From NCBI RefSeq assembly GCF_022829285.1, contig NZ_JAKSYI010000023.1, positions 1-64,000 of the forward strand: 64,000 nt of DNA, given 5' to 3'. Made by a program: the position numbers and the translations under genes. The notes under the pieces are model-generated. The model worked only from the letters and a program-made list of their open reading frames with translations, ran no database searches and had not been told where the DNA came from. Source of the DNA: Methylobacterium sp. J-078. Lineage in GTDB: Bacteria > Pseudomonadota > Alphaproteobacteria > Rhizobiales > Beijerinckiaceae. Positions 47,127-56,391 of this stretch are shown one piece after another. Each line of letters begins with the position of its first letter. The first letter of the stretch is position 1.

Positions 47127-47441
47127 TCAGTCGCGGCCCTGCCCCTCGTTGAACTTGTCGCGGCAGGTATAGCCGACGAAGCACTTCGGATCGTCCCGCG
47201 TGATCTCCCAGGACGGCTGGGTGGTTTCCGGCAGCGGGCAGAACCCGCCGTCGCGCACGAAGCGCGCGTAAGTCACCGGCCCGGTACTCATGACGATGGC
47301 GCCGGCGCGGGCCACCAGGGCGGAGGCTTCGGCACAGGTCATCGCCCGGGTGTCGGGGCGCGTCTGGGACTGGGCCACGCCCGGCAGGAGCACGGCGCAG
47401 GCGACAAGGGCGGACAGGCTCCGGCGCGAAACGTCCGTCAT
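47127..47441 (-). CDS. Small secreted cysteine-containing protein
   Basis: A 104-residue protein with a signal peptide (LSALVACAVLLPGVAQSQ). The mature domain has four cysteines (MTCAEA, GGFCPLPE, DPKCFVGYTCRDKF), probably two disulfides. The pattern TCAEASALVARAGAIVMSTGP resembles a small periplasmic family common in Rhizobiales (recollection). Function unknown. Start ATG at 47441; a Met just upstream is out of the preferred register. Confidence 0.78.
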   Translation of the reverse strand: MTDVSRRSLSALVACAVLLPGVAQSQTRPDTRAMTCAEASALVARAGAIVMSTGPVTYARFVRDGGFCPLPETTQPSWEITRDDPKCFVGYTCRDKFNEGQGRD

Positions 47442-47539
47442 GATGCGATCCCCCGGCCCGCCCCGGACGGGAGGAACCCGTCCGGGCGGCACGTTGCGGG
47501 CGAGGATAGCCCTCGGGAGCGGTCGCGGCAAAGCCGGAC

Positions 47540-48109
47540 TCACGCCGCCGTGAGGGCGAGGGTGAAATCCACTGCCTCGGTGACGCCCTCCTGCCACAGG
47601 GAGGCCGGGGTCGGACGCGCGAGATGGAGGGCGCCGTCCGCCTCGCCGCCGGTGATGCGCAGGTTGGCGCCGACCTTGGTGGCCAGCCCCCGCATCGGCC
47701 GGTTCCAGGCCAGGCAGCGCACGTGCAGGTCGCGAACGCCACGGTTGCGGGCGGCGGCGGCGATCCGGCGGAAGAGCGCCTGGCCGAGGCCGTTGCGGCG
47801 AAACGCCTTCTCCACCGCGAAGGCGGCCTCCGCCTCCTTGCCGAGAACGAAGCCGGGCGGCGGCGCGGAGGCAGGACGCAATTCGCCGAGGCCCCGCAGG
47901 GAGCCGTCGACGAAGCTGCCGAACATCAGGCCCTCGGCGTTCATCGCGTTGCGGGCGTAGGTGACAGCGGCCGCGTCGCTCAGCGCACCCATGAAGCGGT
48001 TGGCGCGGGTCTCCGGATCGAGCCGCAGGAAGTAGGATTCCACGGCCGGGCCGTCGTTGGGCCACAGGCGGCGGACGATCGGATGCAGGGTCGGATGGGT
48101 ATCGGGCAT
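47540..48109 (-). CDS. GNAT-family N-acetyltransferase
   Basis: A 189-residue acetyltransferase. ESYFLRLDPETRANRFMGAL at the N-terminus is followed by the acetyl-CoA loop AFAVEKAFRRNGLGQALFRRI (Q/R-x-x-G-x-G/A type) and LHVRCLAWNRPMRGLATKVG. A similar N-terminal signature (LDPETRYLRF) is seen in GNATs that act on proteins, but the substrate here is unknown. Start ATG at 48109. Convergent with nothing; divergent from zapE. Confidence 0.85.
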   Translation of the reverse strand: MPDTHPTLHPIVRRLWPNDGPAVESYFLRLDPETRANRFMGALSDAAAVTYARNAMNAEGLMFGSFVDGSLRGLGELRPASAPPPGFVLGKEAEAAFAVEKAFRRNGLGQALFRRIAAAARNRGVRDLHVRCLAWNRPMRGLATKVGANLRITGGEADGALHLARPTPASLWQEGVTEAVDFTLALTAA

Positions 48110-48356
48110 CGGGTGCCGGTCTCCGGTTTCAGGGCGCGCAGGGCGCGCCGGTTCCGGGCGTAGCCTCCCTCAAGGCATGCCAGATGTGGCATCGCTGCCA
48201 ACTTTGTGCAATGCAGCAAAATGACCGGGTGCCGTGGGCCCTGCCCCGGAACGGGGTCCGGGGCTTGATCCGGCGGGATGGCCGCGTCAGACCGGCTTGC
48301 CCGCCGGCCGCCCGATCTCAGTCCCCCGATCCCTTCGCGAACAGGTCGCCCAAACC

Positions 48357-49607
48357 GTGAACGCCCCCTCCTCCTCGGGCCCCGAGCCGTCGAGCCAGGC
48401 CAAGGCCGGCGCCGTGTCCCCCGGTCCGGTCTCCGACCGCTACGAGGCCCTGGTCCGCGCCGCGGCCATCGAGCGCGATCCCGCGCAGATCCACCTCGTG
48501 CGCGCCCTCGACCGCCTGGTGCAGGAGCTCGGCCGGCGCAAGCGTGCCCGCAAGGGCAGCGCCCTCGGCTGGCTGTTCGGCCGGCGGGACGATGCCGCGA
48601 CACCGCCGAAGGGGCTCTACATCTGGGGCTCGGTGGGGCGCGGCAAGACCATGCTGATGGACCTCTTCCACGAGGCCGCCCCCGAGCCGAAGCGCCGAGT
48701 GCATTTCCACGGCTTCCTCGCCGACGCCCACGAGCGCATCCACGCCCACCGCCAGGCCCTGAAGGCCGGCACCGCCAAATCCTCCCCTGGCAAGGGCGAC
48801 GACCCGATTCCCGTGGTCGCCGATGCCCTCGCCGACGAGGCGACGCTGCTCTGCTTCGACGAATTCACCGTCACCGACATCGCCGACGCGATGATCCTCG
48901 GCCGCCTGTTCGGCGCCCTGTTCCGCCGCGGCGTCACCGTGGTGGCGACCTCCAACGTCGAGCCCGACCGGCTCTACGAGGGCGGCCTGAACCGCGCCCT
49001 GTTCCTGCCCTTCATCGCCGAACTGCAGGAGCGCGTGGAGGTGCTGCGCCTCGATTCGCGGACGGATTTCCGACTGGAGAAGCTCGGCGGCGCCTCGGTC
49101 TACCACGTGCCGGCGGATGCGGCGGCGGAGACGGCGCTCGCCGCAGCCTTCAAGGGCCTCACCGGCAAGGCGAAGGGTCGCCCGGCCAATCTCCGGGTCA
49201 AGGGCCACGACGTGCCGGTGCCCGAGGAGACCGGCGGCGTCGCCCGCTTCGCCTTCGCCGATCTCTGCGCGCAGGCCCTCGGCGCCTCCGACTACATGGC
49301 TTTGGCCCGCGCCTTCCACACCGTCATCCTGTCCGACATCCCCGTGATGGGGCCGGACAACCGCAACGAGGCCAAGCGCTTCATCACCCTGGTGGACACC
49401 CTCTACGATTCCCACGTGAAGCTCATCGCCTCGGCGGCGGCCGAGCCGCAGGACCTCTACACCGCCACGGAGGGGCGCGAGGCCTTCGAGTTCGACCGCA
49501 CGGTCTCCCGCCTGATCGAGATGCGGTCGTCCGAATATCTCGCCCTGCCGCACGGCGCCGGTGATTCCGAGGCGTCGGGTGCGAGCACCGGCCTCGTCGA
49601 GACCTGA
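48357..49607 (+). CDS. zapE: Cell division protein ZapE / AFG1-like ATPase
   Basis: A 416-residue P-loop ATPase. The Walker A region GSVGRGKTMLMDLF is near residues 91-104 and is preceded by PKGLYIWG. Then come RRVHFHGFLADAHERIH, Walker B LLCFDEFTVTDIADAMIL and the sensor VVATSNVEPDRLYEGGLNR. ZapE interacts with the Z-ring in E. coli; the mitochondrial homologue (Afg1/LACE1) aids protein quality control. The GTG start at 48357 precedes a Ser/Pro-rich tail of about 25 residues. It is transcribed alone. Confidence 0.93.
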   Translation: MNAPSSSGPEPSSQAKAGAVSPGPVSDRYEALVRAAAIERDPAQIHLVRALDRLVQELGRRKRARKGSALGWLFGRRDDAATPPKGLYIWGSVGRGKTMLMDLFHEAAPEPKRRVHFHGFLADAHERIHAHRQALKAGTAKSSPGKGDDPIPVVADALADEATLLCFDEFTVTDIADAMILGRLFGALFRRGVTVVATSNVEPDRLYEGGLNRALFLPFIAELQERVEVLRLDSRTDFRLEKLGGASVYHVPADAAAETALAAAFKGLTGKAKGRPANLRVKGHDVPVPEETGGVARFAFADLCAQALGASDYMALARAFHTVILSDIPVMGPDNRNEAKRFITLVDTLYDSHVKLIASAAAEPQDLYTATEGREAFEFDRTVSRLIEMRSSEYLALPHGAGDSEASGASTGLVET

Positions 49608-50007
49608 GGCGCCGACAGGCGGTTCTCCTCGCATCCAGGCCTCGGGCGGGTGAGAGAACGCGCGACTCCGCTCTTCGGGTCACACGATCTTCTCCGGCCC
49701 GTGCGCAACGGCACATGAGAGCCGGATCGATGAATCCCTGACGGATGACCGGGCGGGTGTCCGGTTGCGCTGCAACGGACCCAGCGTTTAATTGTATTCA
49801 TTCCGTGGTACGGGGCGTGGGGGCTTCGTGCGCTGCGACGGCTCTCCCGAAGAGCCGGATCCGCCGCCGTGTCTCAGGACCCTTCCGGGGGGCGGCTCAA
49901 CGCCCCCGACGCCCGACATGTGACCCCGACGGCTTCCCGCCGGTTGATGGATTGGCGTGAGCCCGATCCCGACCGGCCCGTGGCCTGATCCATGACAGGA
50001 TACACCG
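49608..50007. other. 400-bp intergenic region upstream of the molybdenum hydroxylase genes
   Basis: It holds the presumed promoter of the iorA/iorB pair. A slightly AT-richer patch (about 49786-49805) is the only feature of note. I find no convincing gene, RNA or palindrome. Confidence 0.4.
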
Positions 50008-50502
50008 ATGATCAAACTGACCGTGAACGGAGCTGAACGCAGCTTCGACGGCGACCCCGACATGCCGCTGCTCTGGTACCTGCGCGACGAGGTCGGGCTG
50101 ACCGGAACCAAGTTCGGCTGCGGGCAGGCCCTGTGCGGCGCCTGCACCATCCACGTGGGCGGCACCGCCGTGCGCGGCTGCGTCACCCCCGTCTCGGCCG
50201 CCGAGGGGCAGGCCGTCGTCACCATCGAGGGCCTGTCCCCCGATGGCAATCATCCGGTTCAGGCGGCCTGGCGCGACCTCAACGTGGCGCAGTGCGGCTA
50301 CTGCCAGTGCGGGCAGATGATGCAGGCGGCCTCCCTCCTCACCGATACCCCGAAGCCCACCGACGCGCAGATCGACGAGGCGATGAGCGGGAACCTGTGC
50401 CGTTGCGGCACCTACCCGCGCATCCGCGCCGCGATCCACCAGGCTGCCGGCAATCCCCCCAAGGGAACCGCACCCGCCGCGAACAAGGGAGATCGCCTGT
50501 GA
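50008..50502 (+). CDS. (2Fe-2S) small subunit of a xanthine-oxidase-family molybdenum hydroxylase (IorA type)
   Basis: A 164-residue subunit with two [2Fe-2S] clusters. The plant-ferredoxin-type cluster uses C38, C43, C46 and C58 ([17 protein letters not shown]); the second uses C96, C99, C131 and C133 ([19 protein letters not shown]). It carries electrons from the molybdenum centre of the partner subunit. It lacks an FAD domain, as in isoquinoline 1-oxidoreductase and related aldehyde dehydrogenases. Its stop overlaps the large-subunit start (GTGA), so the two are co-translated. Confidence 0.93.
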   Translation: MIKLTVNGAERSFDGDPDMPLLWYLRDEVGLTGTKFGCGQALCGACTIHVGGTAVRGCVTPVSAAEGQAVVTIEGLSPDGNHPVQAAWRDLNVAQCGYCQCGQMMQAASLLTDTPKPTDAQIDEAMSGNLCRCGTYPRIRAAIHQAAGNPPKGTAPAANKGDRL

Positions 50503-52841
50503 TCCACGAAGCTCAGACCATGGCGGATCTCGCCACCCCCACCGTCGAGGCCGGCCCGAGCGCGCTCGCCAATGTCAGCCGCCGCGCCATGCTCGGCGGC
50601 ATGGGCGCCCTCGTGCTCGCCCTGTCCTGGCGGGATCCGGCGCGCGCCGACGACAAGAAGGACGAGCCGAAGAAGTACGGCGCCGATGGCATGCCGCATG
50701 GCTGGCAGGACGACCCGAAGGTCTTCGTGGGAATCGCCCCCGACGGCACCGTGACGGTGACCTGCCACCGCTCCGAGATGGGCCAGGGTGTCCGCACCTC
50801 GGTCGCCCTGGTGGTGGCCGACGAACTCGAGGCCGACTGGGCGAAGGTGAAGGTCGCGCAGGCCTGGGGCGACGAAGCCCGCTTCGGCAACCAGGACACG
50901 GACGGCTCACGCAGCTTGCGCCACTTCTTCCCGCACCTGCGCCACGCGGGCGCCGCGGCCCGCGCCATGCTGATCCAGGCCGCCGCCAAGCAGTGGGGCG
51001 TACCGGCGGGTGAGGTGAAGGCCGAGAACTCGGTCCTCACCCACGCCAAGTCGAAGCGGACCCTGGGCTACGGCGAGGTCGCGGCGGCGGCCGCCGAATT
51101 GCCGGTGCCGGCCCGCGAGAGCGTCGTGCTCAAGAAGCAGGAGGCCTTCCGCTACATCGGCAAGGGCAAGATCGGCCTCATCGACAACCACGACTTCACC
51201 ACCGGCCGGGCGATGTACGGCATCGATACCCGCCTCGAGGGGATGCTCTACGCCCTCGTCGCCCGTCCGCCCGTCTTCGGCGGCAAGGTGAAGAGCGTCG
51301 ACGATTCCGAGGCGAAGAAGGTCGCGGGCGTCGTCAAGATCTTCACCATCGACGCACCCGAGATCCCCTCCGAGTTCCAGCCCATCGGCGGCGTCGCGAT
51401 CATCGCGAAAAACACCTGGGCGGCGATGAAGGCCCGCGACGCCCTCAAGATCACCTGGGACGATGGCCCGAACGCCGGTTACGACTCCGTCGCCTTCCGG
51501 GGCGAGCTGGAGAAGGCAGCGCGCGCGCCCGGCAAGGTCGTGCGCGACCAGGGCGATGTGGCCGGCGCCATGGCCAAGGCCAAGACGAAGCTGGAGGCCG
51601 AGTACTTCGTGCCCCACCTCGTCCAGGCCCCGATGGAGCCGCCGGCCGCCACCGTGCGGATCAAGGACGGGTTCTGCGAGGCCTGGGCCTGCACCCAGGC
51701 GCCCCAGGCGACGCATGACCGGCTGGCCAAGAAGCTCGGCCTCCCCGCCGACAAGGTGCGGGTGAACGTGACGCTGCTGGGCGGCGGCTTCGGCCGCAAG
51801 TCGAAGCCCGACTACGTGCTGGAGGCAGCCCTCTGCAGCCAGGCCGTGGACGGCGCGCCGGTCAAGCTGATCTGGACCCGCGAGGACGACCTCCACCACG
51901 GCTACTACCACACCATCTCGGTGGAGCGGCTGGAGGCCGGGCTCGACGACAAGGGCATGCCGGTCGCCTGGCTGCACCGCTCGGCGGCACCCACCATCGG
52001 CTCGATCTTCGCCCCCGACCCCAAGCACGAGCTGCCCTTCGAGCTCGGCATGGGCCTGACCAACACGCCGTTCGCCGTGCCCAACATCCGCCTGGAGAAC
52101 CCGGCGGCGGACGCCCACGTGCGCATCGGCTGGTTCCGTTCGGTCTCGAACATCCCGCACGCCTTCGCGATCCAGTCCTTCGTGGCGGAACTCGCGCATG
52201 CGGCGGGACGTGACCCGAAGGAGTACCTGCTGGCGCTGATCGGCCCCGACCGGGTCATCGACCCGACCACCATCGGCGACGTCTGGAACTACGGCGAGGA
52301 CCCGGCCCGCTATCCGATCGAGACGGCGCGCCTGCGCAAGGTCATCGAGGCGGCGGCCAAGGGCATCGGCTGGGGCCGCAAGATGCCGAAGGGCACCGGC
52401 CTTGGGCTCGCCGGCCACTACAGCTTCGTCACCCACACGGCGGTGGCGGCGGAGGTGGCGGTCGGCCCCAAGGGCGAGGTGCAGGTCAAGCGCGTGGACA
52501 TCGCCGTCGATTGCGGGCCGCAGGTCAACCCGGAGCGGATCCGTTCGCAGATGGAAGGCGCGGTGGTCATGGGCATGGGCCTCGCGCTTTCGGCCGAGAT
52601 CACCTTCAAGGACGGGCGCGCGCAGCAGAACAACTTCGACGGCTACGAGATCACCCGCATCGACGCGGCGCCGAAGGAGATCCACGTCCACCTGCTGCCG
52701 AACCCGGACTTCAACGCGCCGCTGGGCGGCGTCGGTGAGCCCGGCGTGCCCCCCGTGGCCCCGGCGATCGCCAACGCGATCTTCGCCGCCACCGGCCGGC
52801 GCATCCGGCAATTGCCGATCCGCGATCAGCTGAGCGCCTGA
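50499..52841 (+). CDS. Molybdopterin-binding large subunit (IorB type), Tat-exported
   Basis: A 780-residue catalytic subunit. A twin-arginine signal ([18 protein letters not shown], about 24-41) predicts periplasmic export with the cofactor and small subunit. The molybdenum-binding regions are seen in [35 protein letters not shown] and, near the C-terminus, [20 protein letters not shown] with the catalytic Glu in GEPG. Substrate is probably an aldehyde or N-heterocycle; it cannot be fixed from sequence. GTG at 50499 has AAGGGAG upstream and overlaps iorA; an ATG at 50520 is less likely. No cytochrome c subunit gene follows. Confidence 0.92.
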   Translation: MIHEAQTMADLATPTVEAGPSALANVSRRAMLGGMGALVLALSWRDPARADDKKDEPKKYGADGMPHGWQDDPKVFVGIAPDGTVTVTCHRSEMGQGVRTSVALVVADELEADWAKVKVAQAWGDEARFGNQDTDGSRSLRHFFPHLRHAGAAARAMLIQAAAKQWGVPAGEVKAENSVLTHAKSKRTLGYGEVAAAAAELPVPARESVVLKKQEAFRYIGKGKIGLIDNHDFTTGRAMYGIDTRLEGMLYALVARPPVFGGKVKSVDDSEAKKVAGVVKIFTIDAPEIPSEFQPIGGVAIIAKNTWAAMKARDALKITWDDGPNAGYDSVAFRGELEKAARAPGKVVRDQGDVAGAMAKAKTKLEAEYFVPHLVQAPMEPPAATVRIKDGFCEAWACTQAPQATHDRLAKKLGLPADKVRVNVTLLGGGFGRKSKPDYVLEAALCSQAVDGAPVKLIWTREDDLHHGYYHTISVERLEAGLDDKGMPVAWLHRSAAPTIGSIFAPDPKHELPFELGMGLTNTPFAVPNIRLENPAADAHVRIGWFRSVSNIPHAFAIQSFVAELAHAAGRDPKEYLLALIGPDRVIDPTTIGDVWNYGEDPARYPIETARLRKVIEAAAKGIGWGRKMPKGTGLGLAGHYSFVTHTAVAAEVAVGPKGEVQVKRVDIAVDCGPQVNPERIRSQMEGAVVMGMGLALSAEITFKDGRAQQNNFDGYEITRIDAAPKEIHVHLLPNPDFNAPLGGVGEPGVPPVAPAIANAIFAATGRRIRQLPIRDQLSA

Positions 52842-52875
52842 CCGGCAGCTTCCCGCCCCACCACGGGGAGGGTCC

Positions 52876-52910
52876 GGGGCGCGGGACGGTTTCACACCGT
52901 CCCGCGCCCC
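52876..52910 (+). terminator. Perfect 15-bp hairpin after the molybdenum hydroxylase operon
   Basis: Arms 52876-52890 and 52896-52910 (GGGGCGCGGGACGGT and complement) enclose TTCAC. No T-run, but the 15-bp GC stem 34 bases after the stop is a good terminator candidate. Confidence 0.78.
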
Positions 52911-53133
52911 GATTCGTATCCGTCCGACATCATTTCCGCAGAGGCGATGCGCTTTCCGTCGGGCCGGACCCCGTCGCATCGTCGCGCCGATTCGGCCTCG
53001 GTCGACGAACGGTGCTCCTGCGCGCGGTTTTCCGGCTCGCAAAGGGAGCCGGGCATCATTCCCGTGGGTTGACCCCACGACGAAGGCGGCCCCGTGGGGT
53101 CGGCCCAACCTTCCGGATCAAGGACAGCAATCG

Positions 53134-53511
53134 ATGACGCGTTTCGTGTGGCTCGCCGCCGGTCTCCTCGCGGCGGGTGCGGCCCCCGCCCTCGCCTCCC
53201 CCTGCGGCGATCGGATCGCCAAGCTCGAGGGTCCGGTCAAGGATCTGGCCAAGGAGGCGATCTCCGCCAACACCAGCGGCAAGGCCACGGCCAGCGCCCG
53301 GGGCGGCCAGGGTGTCACGGAGAGCGGCGGCAGCCCCTCGGCCGAGGCCGCGTCTCCGGAGAAGTCGGCGGAGGCCGGACAGGGCGGCGACAAGGCGATG
53401 CAGGCGAAGGTGGCCCTCGACGAGGCGCGCACGGCCGACAAGAAGGGTGATGCCAAGGCCTGCGGCGAGGCGGTCGATCGGGCTCAGAAGCAGGTGGACA
53501 GCGCGCCCTGA
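53134..53511 (+). CDS. Small secreted Ala/Gly/Lys-rich protein
   Basis: A 125-residue protein with a signal peptide (FVWLAAGLLAAGAAPALAS). The mature part starts with CGDRIAKLEGPVKDLAKEAI, is low-complexity in the middle, and ends in a helix with one cysteine (KACGEAVDRAQKQVDS). The two cysteines could pair. Coiled-coil-like ends suggest an envelope structural role, but no family is recognised. Confidence 0.75.
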   Translation: MTRFVWLAAGLLAAGAAPALASPCGDRIAKLEGPVKDLAKEAISANTSGKATASARGGQGVTESGGSPSAEAASPEKSAEAGQGGDKAMQAKVALDEARTADKKGDAKACGEAVDRAQKQVDSAP

Positions 53512-53635
53512 GGGCGTCGGGTCCGGTTCTCGATGCCGGGGCTCGGTGACGAGGAAGCGCGGGCCCGGACATCGGGGCCGGGACTGGACACACGGGGCGG
53601 CGGAACCTGTCCGCCCCGCTTCCACGAGCGCACGA

Positions 53636-53863
53636 TCAGGCGCTGACGACGGCGGCGAGAGCGTGGTCGTTGCCGTTCAGGCCGGCGCAGAGATCGTCGA
53701 TCTCGGCAAGATCAAGGGCTTCGCCGGACTCGCTGGCAATCGCATCGATCAAGTGATCCTGATGCGGATTAAAGGGATGCCCCTGCAGCCTATAGAATTG
53801 ATAGTACCGAAGCGCAGCCAGGACAGCATCGCGTTCTCGATCTGTAATGGTAATATTCTGCAT
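53636..53863 (-). CDS. Small hypothetical protein, 75 residues
   Basis: Not recognised. It begins MQNITITDRERDAVLAALRY, continues with YQFYRLQGHPFNPHQDHLID, and ends in an acidic stretch (ALDLAEIDDLCAGLN). Soluble and probably helical. Start ATG at 53863; the frame is open further upstream, but that part looks non-coding. The upstream DNA is AT-richer than the gene. Confidence 0.65.
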   Translation of the reverse strand: MQNITITDRERDAVLAALRYYQFYRLQGHPFNPHQDHLIDAIASESGEALDLAEIDDLCAGLNGNDHALAAVVSA

Positions 53864-54224
53864 GTCGGATTTATTTCCCGTGATTGGTTGCGGGATATCG
53901 AAAAACAACCGCTCTGCGGCGCCGTGAGCTTGAGTGTTGTAAGCGAATTTCGGTGGATTCGTCCACAACCGGAAACCCTTCGTTAGCCATTCGAAGGGCG
54001 GCCGGACACCTTCCTCGCACCCCAAGTCTTTGGTGCGGCGCCGTTTCCGGAACGCGCCCCGGCGCGAGGTTTTTTTTACGGCTCCGCTTGGCGCGAATGC
54101 GATTGACAACGTTTGATAAGGCGGCAACGCAGGCGTGCGGTCACGGCCGCCGGATGCATCAAATTTTCCTTAACTTGCGCGTGTCAGGCTGAGGACTCAG
54201 TCGGCCGCATTCCACTCATGCGGG
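53864..54224. other. 361-bp region with a hairpin and a T-run
   Basis: A CGCGC/GCGCG hairpin (54053-54066) is followed by AGG and eight Ts (to about 54077), which looks like a rho-independent terminator on the plus strand, although no plus-strand gene ends just before it. Otherwise I see no gene; the minus-strand frame here is a non-coding extension of the small gene at 53636. Confidence 0.4.
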
Positions 54225-54443
54225 ATGCCGACCGGCGCGGCCGGGGTCCCTTCCATGCCAAAGACCCGAAGCGACTGCTCACCCAAGGCCGAGGCCACGC
54301 GCTCAGGCCCTCCGCCGCTGAGCGCCGGCATCCGGCGCCATCTCGGACTCAGCCTGCGGACCTTCTACGCCGAAATCCTGTCCGAGCCGCCGGGCGCCCG
54401 GATCGAGGCGCTGCTCGCCCGCCTCGGCAAGCCGCAGCGCTGA
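54225..54443 (+). CDS. NepR-like anti-sigma factor (general stress response)
   Basis: A 72-residue protein (or 62 from a Met at 54255). Its C-terminal half matches the NepR two-helix pattern: LGLSLRTFYAEILSEPPGAR with the LR-x-x-Y and EP core, then IEALLARLGK. NepR binds the ECF sigma factor EcfG and is released by phosphorylated PhyR. No phyR, ecfG or kinase gene is adjacent, so this is an orphan paralogue. The N-terminal half is Pro/Ser-rich and unstructured, as in known NepR proteins. Neither start has a strong ribosome site. Confidence 0.72.
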   Translation: MPTGAAGVPSMPKTRSDCSPKAEATRSGPPPLSAGIRRHLGLSLRTFYAEILSEPPGARIEALLARLGKPQR

Positions 54444-54638
54444 AAGAGTCCGGTCCGACCTCGCCGCCGCCCTGCCAGGGCCTCGCCGCAGTGTGATCCG
54501 TTTACCGCGTTGCACGCGCTTGCGCAGGGGCGCCGCAGGAATTCACTGACGATTCAGGCGATGGCCGTTAGGAGACGGACATCGGATGAGCGCATTCCCC
54601 GCCGCGCTCTCCACCGCGCTCCCTTGCAAAGCAGCCCC

Positions 54639-54719
54639 ATGACCGTGCTCGCCCTCGTCGTCGTCGGCAACATCCTGCTGGCGTCCCTGTTCTCGCTCAT
54701 CGCCGTCGCGGCGGACTGA
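54639..54719 (+). CDS. Possible 26-residue membrane microprotein
   Basis: From the ATG at 54639 the frame gives one hydrophobic helix (VLALVVVGNILLASLFSLIA) ending in AAD. No good ribosome site is seen (CAAAGCAG at about -10). It may be a real small membrane protein or chance. Confidence 0.3.
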   Translation: MTVLALVVVGNILLASLFSLIAVAAD

Positions 54720-55053
54720 GCGGGCAGACCAATCGCGCCGAGGCCTTAAGGCCGGCACGCTCGGATCTTCCAACCCCCCGTTTCGCCCTCTAGCCGCCGC
54801 GCTCGGCGGACGCGCCGCGCCAGGGCTCGGCCTGCGATGATTCGGCTCGCGTGGGTCCGCCATCGCGGTATGGCGTCCCCTATGACGGGATTCGGACACC
54901 CGCCGCCCGCTCCCCTGGCACGCGCTTGGCCAAGCTGCAGGCCCGCGGGCCGTCGATGGCGCTAGCGTGCCAGCATGCACGCCCTGCGCCGCCTGCATCC
55001 CCCGGAACGTGCAGAAATCGCTGAAATGTCCTTTCTATAGAACTACCTTCGCA

Positions 55054-55073
55054 CGAACAGATTTTTCTGTTCG
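55054..55073. promoter_or_regulatory. Perfect 8-4-8 palindrome, possible operator
   Basis: CGAACAGA (55054-55061) and TCTGTTCG (55066-55073) flank TTTT. It lies about 210 bp upstream of the sulfate-binding protein gene. Confidence 0.6.
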
Positions 55074-55191
55074 AAAGCGCCTGCGGAGGGCGTCGTTCTC
55101 CGTCGCAGTAAAATCGTTCCGGATCACCCGGATCCAGGGGAACGAAGCTGCCCGGACCGCCTTATTCTGCCCAGTCGCGACGCTTGACAAT

Positions 55192-55207
55192 GTTCGTTAA
55201 AACGAAC
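55192..55207. promoter_or_regulatory. Palindrome directly after a -35 box in front of the sulfate operon
   Basis: GTTCGTT and AACGAAC flank a 2-base centre. It begins 3 bases after TTGACA (55184-55189) and would lie in the promoter spacer, a position suited to repression. A clear -10 box is not visible. Confidence 0.6.
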
Positions 55208-55280
55208 GAAACCGGCGTCACCGGGGCCCCGAGGCGCATGCTTCCGCTCCGGCTGCGCAAGCCAGATTCGGAGCCCCCCC

Positions 55281-56327
55281 GTGAGCGAGACCTCTTCCCG
55301 GCCCACCGGACGCACCCGCCGCAACACGGTCCTTCTCGGGGCGAGCCTCGCTGCGGCCCTGCTGAGCCCCACCCTCGCCTGCGCCCAGACCGAGCTCCTG
55401 AACGTCTCCTACGATCCGACCCGCGAACTCTACCGGGAGATCAACGCGGCCTTCTCCGAGGAGTGGAAGACCAAGACCGGCGAGACCCTCACCGTGCGCG
55501 CGGCCCATGGCGGCTCGGGCTCGCAGGCGCGCACCGTGATCGACGGCATCCCGGCCGACGTGGTGACCCTCGGCATCCCCTCCGACATCGACGCGATCAG
55601 CCGCATCTCGAAGAAGATCGCCCCCGACTGGCGTACCAAGCTGCCGAACCAGGGCCTGCCCTATACGTCGACGGTGGTGTTCCTCGTGCGCAAGGGGAAC
55701 CCGAAGGGCGTGAAGGACTGGGGCGACCTCGTGAAGCCCGACATCAAGGTCATCACCCCGAACCCGAAGACCTCCGCCGGCGGACGCTGGAACTTCCTCG
55801 CCGCCTGGGGCTACGCGTACGAGCGCGACGGCAAGGACGCCGACAAGGCCAACGCCTTCGTGGGCGAGGTCTACAAGAACGTCCCCGTCCTCGACACCGG
55901 CGCGCGCGGCTCCACCGTGACCTTCGCGCAGCGCGGCCTCGGCGACGTGCTACCCACCTGGGAGAACGAGGCCTACCTCGTCTTCGAGGAATTCGGCCGC
56001 GACAAGTTCGATGTGGTCGTGCCGCCGACCTCGATCTACGCCGAGCCGCCGGTCGCCCTGGTCGACGCCAACGTCGACAAGAAGGGAACCCGCAAGCAGG
56101 CGGAGGCTTATCTCCAGTTCCTCTATTCCGACCGGGCGCAGGCCATCTTCGCCAAGCACCATTACCGCCCGCTGAACCGCGCGGCGGCCAAGCCCGAGGA
56201 TCTGGCGCAGCTGCCCGAACTCAAGCTGTTCAAGATCGAGGACCTGCAGGGCGACTGGGACGAGATCCAGAAGAAGAATTTCGACAACGGGGGCCTGTTC
56301 GACAAGCTGAGCAAGGCGGGGCGCTGA
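55281..56327 (+). CDS. sbp: Sulfate/thiosulfate ABC transporter substrate-binding protein
   Basis: A 348-residue periplasmic binding protein. The signal peptide (RRNTVLLGASLAAALLSPTLACA) is cut near residue 35. Sulfate-binding family strings include LNVSYDPTRELYREINAAF, AHGGSGSQARTVIDG, ADVVTLGIPSDID, NPKTSAGGRWNFLAAWGYA and GDVLPTWENEAYL. It delivers sulfate or thiosulfate to CysT/CysW. GTG start at 55281 with GGAG 7 bases upstream. First gene of the operon sbp-cysT-cysW-cysA. Confidence 0.95.
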   Translation: MSETSSRPTGRTRRNTVLLGASLAAALLSPTLACAQTELLNVSYDPTRELYREINAAFSEEWKTKTGETLTVRAAHGGSGSQARTVIDGIPADVVTLGIPSDIDAISRISKKIAPDWRTKLPNQGLPYTSTVVFLVRKGNPKGVKDWGDLVKPDIKVITPNPKTSAGGRWNFLAAWGYAYERDGKDADKANAFVGEVYKNVPVLDTGARGSTVTFAQRGLGDVLPTWENEAYLVFEEFGRDKFDVVVPPTSIYAEPPVALVDANVDKKGTRKQAEAYLQFLYSDRAQAIFAKHHYRPLNRAAAKPEDLAQLPELKLFKIEDLQGDWDEIQKKNFDNGGLFDKLSKAGR

Positions 56328-56391
56328 CGCGCCCTCCCGCGTTCCCCCTCCCCGGACCGGGAGGGGGCCGAGACCTGAGCAGGACACCACC

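Larger units (their letters stand above)
54720..55280. other. 561-bp regulatory region upstream of the sulfate operon
   Basis: Contains a 12-bp palindrome (GGCCTTAAGGCC) near 54741 and two GAAC/GTTC palindromes (55054-55073 and 55192-55207). A TTGACA lies at 55184-55189. No coding frame is convincing. From about 55020 the DNA is AT-richer. Confidence 0.5.

Noticed and set aside
49745-49960. Possible 71-residue gene upstream of the molybdenum hydroxylase
   Set aside because: Arg/Pro/Ser-rich without pattern, no ribosome site, and part of the probable promoter region.
53636-54127. Longer 163-residue version of the small protein ending at 53636
   Set aside because: The upstream part is compositionally unlike coding DNA and includes the T-run region; the ATG at 53863 is preferred.
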